A program made the position numbers and the translations under genes. Shown here piece by piece: positions 25,705 through 29,404 of a stretch of 29,404 nucleotides of DNA. This DNA is from an uncultured Bacillaceae bacterium (GTDB lineage: Bacteria; Bacillota; Bacilli; Bacillales; Alkalibacillaceae). Each line of letters starts with the position of its first letter. Position 1 is the first letter of the stretch. The stretch is taken from NCBI GenBank assembly GCA_937983065.1, contig CALKAL010000147.1, positions 1 to 29,404 on the forward strand, in the 5' to 3' direction. Under the pieces are notes generated by a model that had not been told where the DNA came from, ran no database searches, and saw nothing but the letters and a program-made list of their open reading frames with translations.

Positions 25705-26910
25705 TTAATCTTTATCTAAAAATCGATACGGATTGTTATATGGTCTTTTTTGTGGAACGTTATGACTTTTATTCGTTAATCCTTGATGGAAAATGTTGAC
25801 CTCTGTATTCACTTCAATTTGCGCATTTGCGAATACTTCTTCGTGATAAATATCTTGAATTTCTTTCCATTCATTAGGGAAATTTCGATACGTTTCTACA
25901 CCAATATCGGTGACGTCTGTTTTTAATTCCTTTTGCAGTTTATTTAAAGTCGTATACGTTATTTCAGTTATCCGATTTGCAATTAACTGCTCGATCTCTT
26001 TTAGAAACTCTGCATCTAACTCTCTAGATTCGACCATAATGTTATCTCCTAAGTCACCACTTACTGATATGTTCACTTCTACCTTTAAATCTTTGCCAGT
26101 TAATGTCGGCTTAATTGATGATTCCCCTGTTTTAAATTCTAAAGAAATAAATTCTCTTGATTCTGGTCCTGGAATTTCGGAAGTAATGATTCCACCACTA
26201 ATATTATTTAATAACATTCTTAAACCAATCGTTTCGTTAATTCCTAATTTACCGACCATCATTTGATCTTTTATAATAGCTGTACCTTTAATAGAAGTCG
26301 TCCCTGATTCATCTTCTGAAATTGTAATAATCGGAACATGAGCTGATTTAATTGGTCTTTCATTCATTTTTATAAGCTCATACAGTTTTACTGGAATAAA
26401 TTCCGCAATTACATTTGATTGATCAAGAGCGGAAACAATTTCATCAGAAGATAAATTCTCATACAGAGTAGGTGTTTCGAATATATCCCGTATCGGATCT
26501 GGCGTAATGAAGACATAGCTGTTTAATCGGGTCATCTGTTCACGGCGTATGACATCTAGTAGTGGTATAAAAGGCAATTTAGCTAACTCTTCGGTAACAA
26601 GCCATAATCGAGTATGTCCGTAATAAAGTCTACGTTTAGCATAACGGATGAGTTCCCTTGCCGCATTCAGAGGCGTATCAGATTCTAGCTCGAGAACAAC
26701 ATTTTGACTTGCCCCACCTTCTTGTTCGTTTCCTGGTCCTTGTGTCGGTTTAACGATCTCGACGAAATAATTAACAAGCTGTGTTTCTTCATTAAAATCA
26801 AAACCGACTCCGTGGACTAGTGCATTTTTATCAATCTCTTCATTGTTCCAGCAACCTGTCAAAAAAATGGGCAAGACGATTATAATGGATATATAACATA
26901 TCTTCTTCAT
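25705..26910 (-). CDS. GerA-family germination receptor, C subunit (lipoprotein)
   Basis: A 401-aa lipoprotein of the Ger(x)C family. A signal peptide (1-19) ends in the lipobox LTGC with the lipidated C20, followed by WNNEEID, a start typical of GerAC/GerKC. The rest is a soluble domain held at the outer face of the inner spore membrane; it is the usual alpha/beta C-subunit fold by family knowledge. The ATG overlaps the stop of the A-subunit gene (ATGA), so A and C are translationally coupled. The C subunit is needed for receptor assembly, together with the diacylglyceryl transferase encoded elsewhere. Confidence 0.92.
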   Translation of the reverse strand: MKKICYISIIIVLPIFLTGCWNNEEIDKNALVHGVGFDFNEETQLVNYFVEIVKPTQGPGNEQEGGASQNVVLELESDTPLNAARELIRYAKRRLYYGHTRLWLVTEELAKLPFIPLLDVIRREQMTRLNSYVFITPDPIRDIFETPTLYENLSSDEIVSALDQSNVIAEFIPVKLYELIKMNERPIKSAHVPIITISEDESGTTSIKGTAIIKDQMMVGKLGINETIGLRMLLNNISGGIITSEIPGPESREFISLEFKTGESSIKPTLTGKDLKVEVNISVSGDLGDNIMVESRELDAEFLKEIEQLIANRITEITYTTLNKLQKELKTDVTDIGVETYRNFPNEWKEIQDIYHEEVFANAQIEVNTEVNIFHQGLTNKSHNVPQKRPYNNPYRFLDKD

Positions 26911-28472
26911 TCACGACCACCTGTTTCAGGAGCGTTCGATAGTTTCTGGTCTTTTTCACTCGGTATACTTCGTGAGCGATGTCGTAATAAACGAGTCGGA
27001 AATCGAACGATTGCATCCTTTAAGTCTCTAAAATGTAAAGGTGAAAAAGGTGCCATGTATGGAATGCCGAAAGAAGTTAAAGTAACCATATGCATCAATA
27101 AAAAAAGAGATGCAACGACAAGTCCATAGGAACCGAACATTGCTGCTGCAAAAATGAAAACAATCCTTAAAAGAGCAATGGTATCGGCAATTGGTGTAAT
27201 AACGAAGCCAGCAATATATGAAATGGATACTGCAACGACAGTTGGTGCACCGACTAATCCAGCAGATACGGATACTTCGCCAAGTATTAATGCACCAACG
27301 ATACTAAGGGCAGAACCAATTTGCTTCGGTAATCGAACCCCTGCTTCCCGAACAATTTCATACAAAAGAATTGATATTAATACTTCAATAACTAATGGGA
27401 AAGGGACTAGCTCCCTTGCTTGAATAATCGGTACAATCATATCTGAAGGAATGAGGTTCTTTTCAAAGTTAATGGCAGTTATATAAAGTCCTGGTGATAT
27501 AATGCAAAGGATAAATGCAAAAAACCGAATAATTCGGATAAGAGAACTATAATAAGGTCTAGATACATAATCCTCGGTGCTAATGAAGCTTTCTAAAAAC
27601 AAATTCGGAGCAAATAAAGTAACAGGACTCCCATTCACAAAGATAACGACCCTACCTTCAACAAGGAGGTATGCCACCTTATCTGGACGTTCCGTATTAC
27701 CAACCGTTGCAAAAATTGAGTAAGGATGATCTTCAATTAATTGCTCAAGCTCTCCATCATTATTTAGAGCGTCTATTTTTATTTTCTGAATGCGGTCTTT
27801 AATTTTTTTTACAAATTCGGCCTTAGCAACCCCTTTAATATAGGCGACAGTAACTTCCGTTTGTGTAAGTTCACCTAATTTGTAACTTTCAAAACGTAAA
27901 TTAGGATTGACTATTCGTCTTCGAACCATCGTTAAGTTAATCGCATTATTTTCAATAAAACCTTCTCCAGACCCTCGAATGACTTGCTCGGTTAATGGTT
28001 CTGAAATACTACGGACTTCAAACCCTGCCCCTTTGATGATGAGGGCTTCTTTATAACCATCAACGAAAAGGACAATTTGTGCATTAAGCGCCGCATTAAT
28101 GGCTTTATTTAAATCCTTTTCAACACTTATATCTTTAACTTGAATGACATCTTGAACTTTATCTAAATTTTTATTTGGTCTTTCTTTGATTCCTTCTAAT
28201 TGAAGGGGTTTTAATAAACTATCTCTTTTAATTTGATCGTCAACGATTCCGTCTATCGCAAAGAGAAAAGCGTCGAGATATTCGTCTTCAGGTAGTTTAA
28301 TATTAAACTTTGTAAATATAACATCATCACTATTGCCTATGACTTGCTTAATATATTTCTCATTATCTTTTAGCTTCGGATATATATCTTTAAGAGGCAT
28401 ATTTTTTTGAATTTTACTTTGATTTGCTTGAAATTGTTTAAAAAATTTATTAATGTTTCTAAATCGACTCAA
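26907..28472 (-). CDS. GerA-family germination receptor, A subunit
   Basis: A 521-aa protein of the GerA/GerKA family, which forms the oligomeric ion-channel part of nutrient germinant receptors. Residues about 1-300 are the two-part hydrophilic N-terminal domain. From about 310 there are five or six hydrophobic segments, including RIIRFFAFILCIISPGLYI, then a basic hydrophilic tail. The start is the TTG at 28470-28472, 8 bases after GGGGGAGTGA. A candidate sigma-G promoter lies upstream, which fits forespore expression. It is first of three genes. Confidence 0.92.
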   Translation of the reverse strand: MSRFRNINKFFKQFQANQSKIQKNMPLKDIYPKLKDNEKYIKQVIGNSDDVIFTKFNIKLPEDEYLDAFLFAIDGIVDDQIKRDSLLKPLQLEGIKERPNKNLDKVQDVIQVKDISVEKDLNKAINAALNAQIVLFVDGYKEALIIKGAGFEVRSISEPLTEQVIRGSGEGFIENNAINLTMVRRRIVNPNLRFESYKLGELTQTEVTVAYIKGVAKAEFVKKIKDRIQKIKIDALNNDGELEQLIEDHPYSIFATVGNTERPDKVAYLLVEGRVVIFVNGSPVTLFAPNLFLESFISTEDYVSRPYYSSLIRIIRFFAFILCIISPGLYITAINFEKNLIPSDMIVPIIQARELVPFPLVIEVLISILLYEIVREAGVRLPKQIGSALSIVGALILGEVSVSAGLVGAPTVVAVSISYIAGFVITPIADTIALLRIVFIFAAAMFGSYGLVVASLFLLMHMVTLTSFGIPYMAPFSPLHFRDLKDAIVRFPTRLLRHRSRSIPSEKDQKLSNAPETGGRE

Positions 28473-28509
28473 TCTTTATGTCACTCCCCCTTGGTGTTAA
28501 TTTAAAATT

Positions 28510-28538
28510 TAGTATTCGCATTCTAACGGTTTCTATTC
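28510..28538 (-). promoter_or_regulatory. Candidate sigma-G promoter of the germination operon
   Basis: On the minus strand GAATA (28534-28538) and AATACTA (28510-28516) are separated by 17 bases, near the sigma-G consensus (gHATR and CATWHTA) except for A in place of the first C. The expected start lies about 30 bases before the TTG. Germination receptor operons are expressed in the forespore under sigma-G in Bacillus. Confidence 0.55.
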
Positions 28539-28903
28539 TATTTCGCTTTGATTAAATGCCTAGCTGGAGCTTTAAAAACGGGTAATGGGTTGATTGGGAG
28601 GGAACTGATTAATATTGGGGAAAGACTTAGCAATGAATGATAAGCGCATTTAATAGTTAATTGTATAAAACGAACTCGTAAAAATGGATAAAGGTTTAAC
28701 TTGCGAGGAGTATGAAAGAGAAAGCACTGGGACAAGAAATATTTAAATTTATAAAGTAATATATAATATTAGCGAAAAGCTATTCATGGCTTAAAATTAG
28801 AAATGACAATAAGTAATGGGGAAATCTGATTGAACGTGTCGACTTTTATTTTCATTTAAGCCATTCATAGTAAAAAGTTATAGACATGATAGAAAATTAG
28901 TAA
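28539..28903. other. 365-base gap with no gene found
   Basis: AT-rich, with no open frame that has a ribosome binding site and no recognisable RNA gene. The only structure I see is a weak 10-bp inverted repeat (28786-28795 and 28855-28864, 59 bases apart). The stretch may be degraded sequence belonging to the broken LysR region to its right. Confidence 0.5.
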
Positions 28904-29341
28904 TTATTTTCCTTCATTGACAATTTGAACGACGGATTCGAGGGATGATATTTCGATTGTCGGTTGCAGGATGATGCTTTGTTTGGCACAATATTTGTCT
29001 ATGAGTTGACGTAGATAATAATTTTCAGGCAATAAAATGATTGGAAGATCCGTTAAGTTTTTTAAATGAAGTTCTTTCTCATGGGCTAAAACGTGATCCG
29101 ATGGAAGCGCTAATGATAATTCTTCTTCAAATAAGAAGACAGATTCGAACGCCTCATTTTCAACAGGTAAAAACCCAATCCCTAAATCTAATTCATTGTT
29201 TAATAATTGTGTAACAATCTCTTCACTTCTAAGTACAAATACTGAAAGTTCTATATTTGGATACATCTTCTTGAAATTAATGATTGCACTTGGAAGTAAG
29301 TAATTGATGCAGCTTATTTTTTCTAATAGAGGCTGAGACAT
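28904..29341 (-). pseudogene. Internal fragment of a LysR-family regulator (substrate-binding domain)
   Basis: About 145 codons that read as the first subdomain of a LysR effector domain: NYLLPSAIINFKKMYPNIEL, then LLNNELDLGIGFLP, then EEELSLALPSDHVLA and a hinge. The frame stops at 28904-28906 just after LESVVQIVNEGK, where LysR proteins normally go on for some 80 residues beginning GxG. The DNA-binding helix-turn-helix (about 90 residues) is absent on the other side: in the same frame a stop lies at 29360-29362, and the neighbouring frame is an SDR. Both ends are therefore missing and I call it a remnant. No ribosome binding site suits a start here. Confidence 0.75.
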
Positions 29342-29342
29342 A

Positions 29343-29404
29343 TTCTTCAACAACTTTAGTTAATGCTTCTTCTTGAACATCAGTTGCGACCACCTTTGCC
29401 CCTT
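29343..29404 (-). pseudogene. N-terminal fragment of an SDR oxidoreductase, joined to the LysR remnant
   Basis: The minus-strand frame beginning at 29402 reads GAKVVATDVQEEALTKVVEE, which is the beta2-alpha region of a short-chain dehydrogenase; the Asp after VVAT suggests NAD rather than NADP. After about 29343 the SDR likeness ends, and the frame runs on through unrelated residues to a stop. The LysR fragment starts at the same point in another frame. The gene's start lies beyond the window, so it may be a truncated 5' end rather than an intact gene. Confidence 0.6.

Noticed and set aside
28786..28864. 10-bp inverted repeat atggcttaaa / tttaagccat with a 59-base spacer
   Set aside because: Short, AT-rich and without flanking target duplication or transposase remnants; likely chance.
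1..29404. CRISPR arrays, insertion sequences, prophage, tRNA or rRNA genes
   Set aside because: None could be seen. The two repeat arrays have no constant repeat/unique spacer pattern and no cas genes are present.

Overview
This window looks like a core chromosomal segment of a spore-forming, low-GC Bacillaceae bacterium (Bacillota). The evidence is the AT-rich sequence, strong GGAGG-type ribosome binding sites with frequent GTG/TTG starts, sporulation genes (ytrI, ytrH, ytvI), a GerA-type germination operon, and a gene order close to the Bacillus subtilis ytkK-ytkL / ytoI-ytpI-nrnA / ytrI-ytrH-dnaE-ytsJ-accD-accA-pfkA-pyk / citZ-icd-mdh neighbourhood. I cannot name the species from sequence alone.

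Layout. 1-95: GC-rich tandem array with a 21-bp period. 216-2167 (+): a short-chain dehydrogenase (ytkK-like) and alanine dehydrogenase (ald). 2195-4018 (-): sirtuin and M24 peptidase as a two-gene operon. 4191-6313 (+): ytkL and ytoI. 6404-6694 (-): ytpI. 6786-7745 (+): nrnA. 7772-7862: a second, decayed array of the same 21-bp repeat family in the opposite orientation. 7970-9092 (-): ytzJ-like small gene, ytrI and ytrH, with a candidate sigma-E promoter lying divergently against the dnaE promoter. 9219-12554 (+): dnaE. 12573-16432 (+): malic enzyme, a FadR-type regulator and accD-accA, with a perfect FadR-like palindrome at the transcription start of the malic enzyme gene. 16513-19660 (+): pfkA-pyk-fxsA. 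19657-20751 (-): ytvI. 20890-24477 (+): citZ-icd-mdh with a clear sigma-A promoter, closed by a strong terminator. 24566-28472 (-): three-gene GerA-family operon in the order A-C-B, with a candidate sigma-G promoter. 28904-29404 (-): apparent gene debris, the N-terminal part of an SDR gene joined out of frame to an internal piece of a LysR regulator.

How the genes work together. The + strand genes from 12.6 to 24.5 kb form a central carbon block. PfkA and Pyk make pyruvate. The malic enzyme interconverts malate and pyruvate with NAD(P)H. AccDA is the carboxyltransferase that commits acetyl-CoA to fatty acids. CitZ, Icd and Mdh are TCA-cycle steps. The minus-strand genes include several sporulation or germination functions that use compartment-specific sigma factors. 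Most of the window is ordinary core genome. The points worth a second look are the paired 21-bp repeat arrays, the malic enzyme operator beside its probable regulator, the SDR lacking its catalytic Tyr and Ser, and the recombination scar at the right end.
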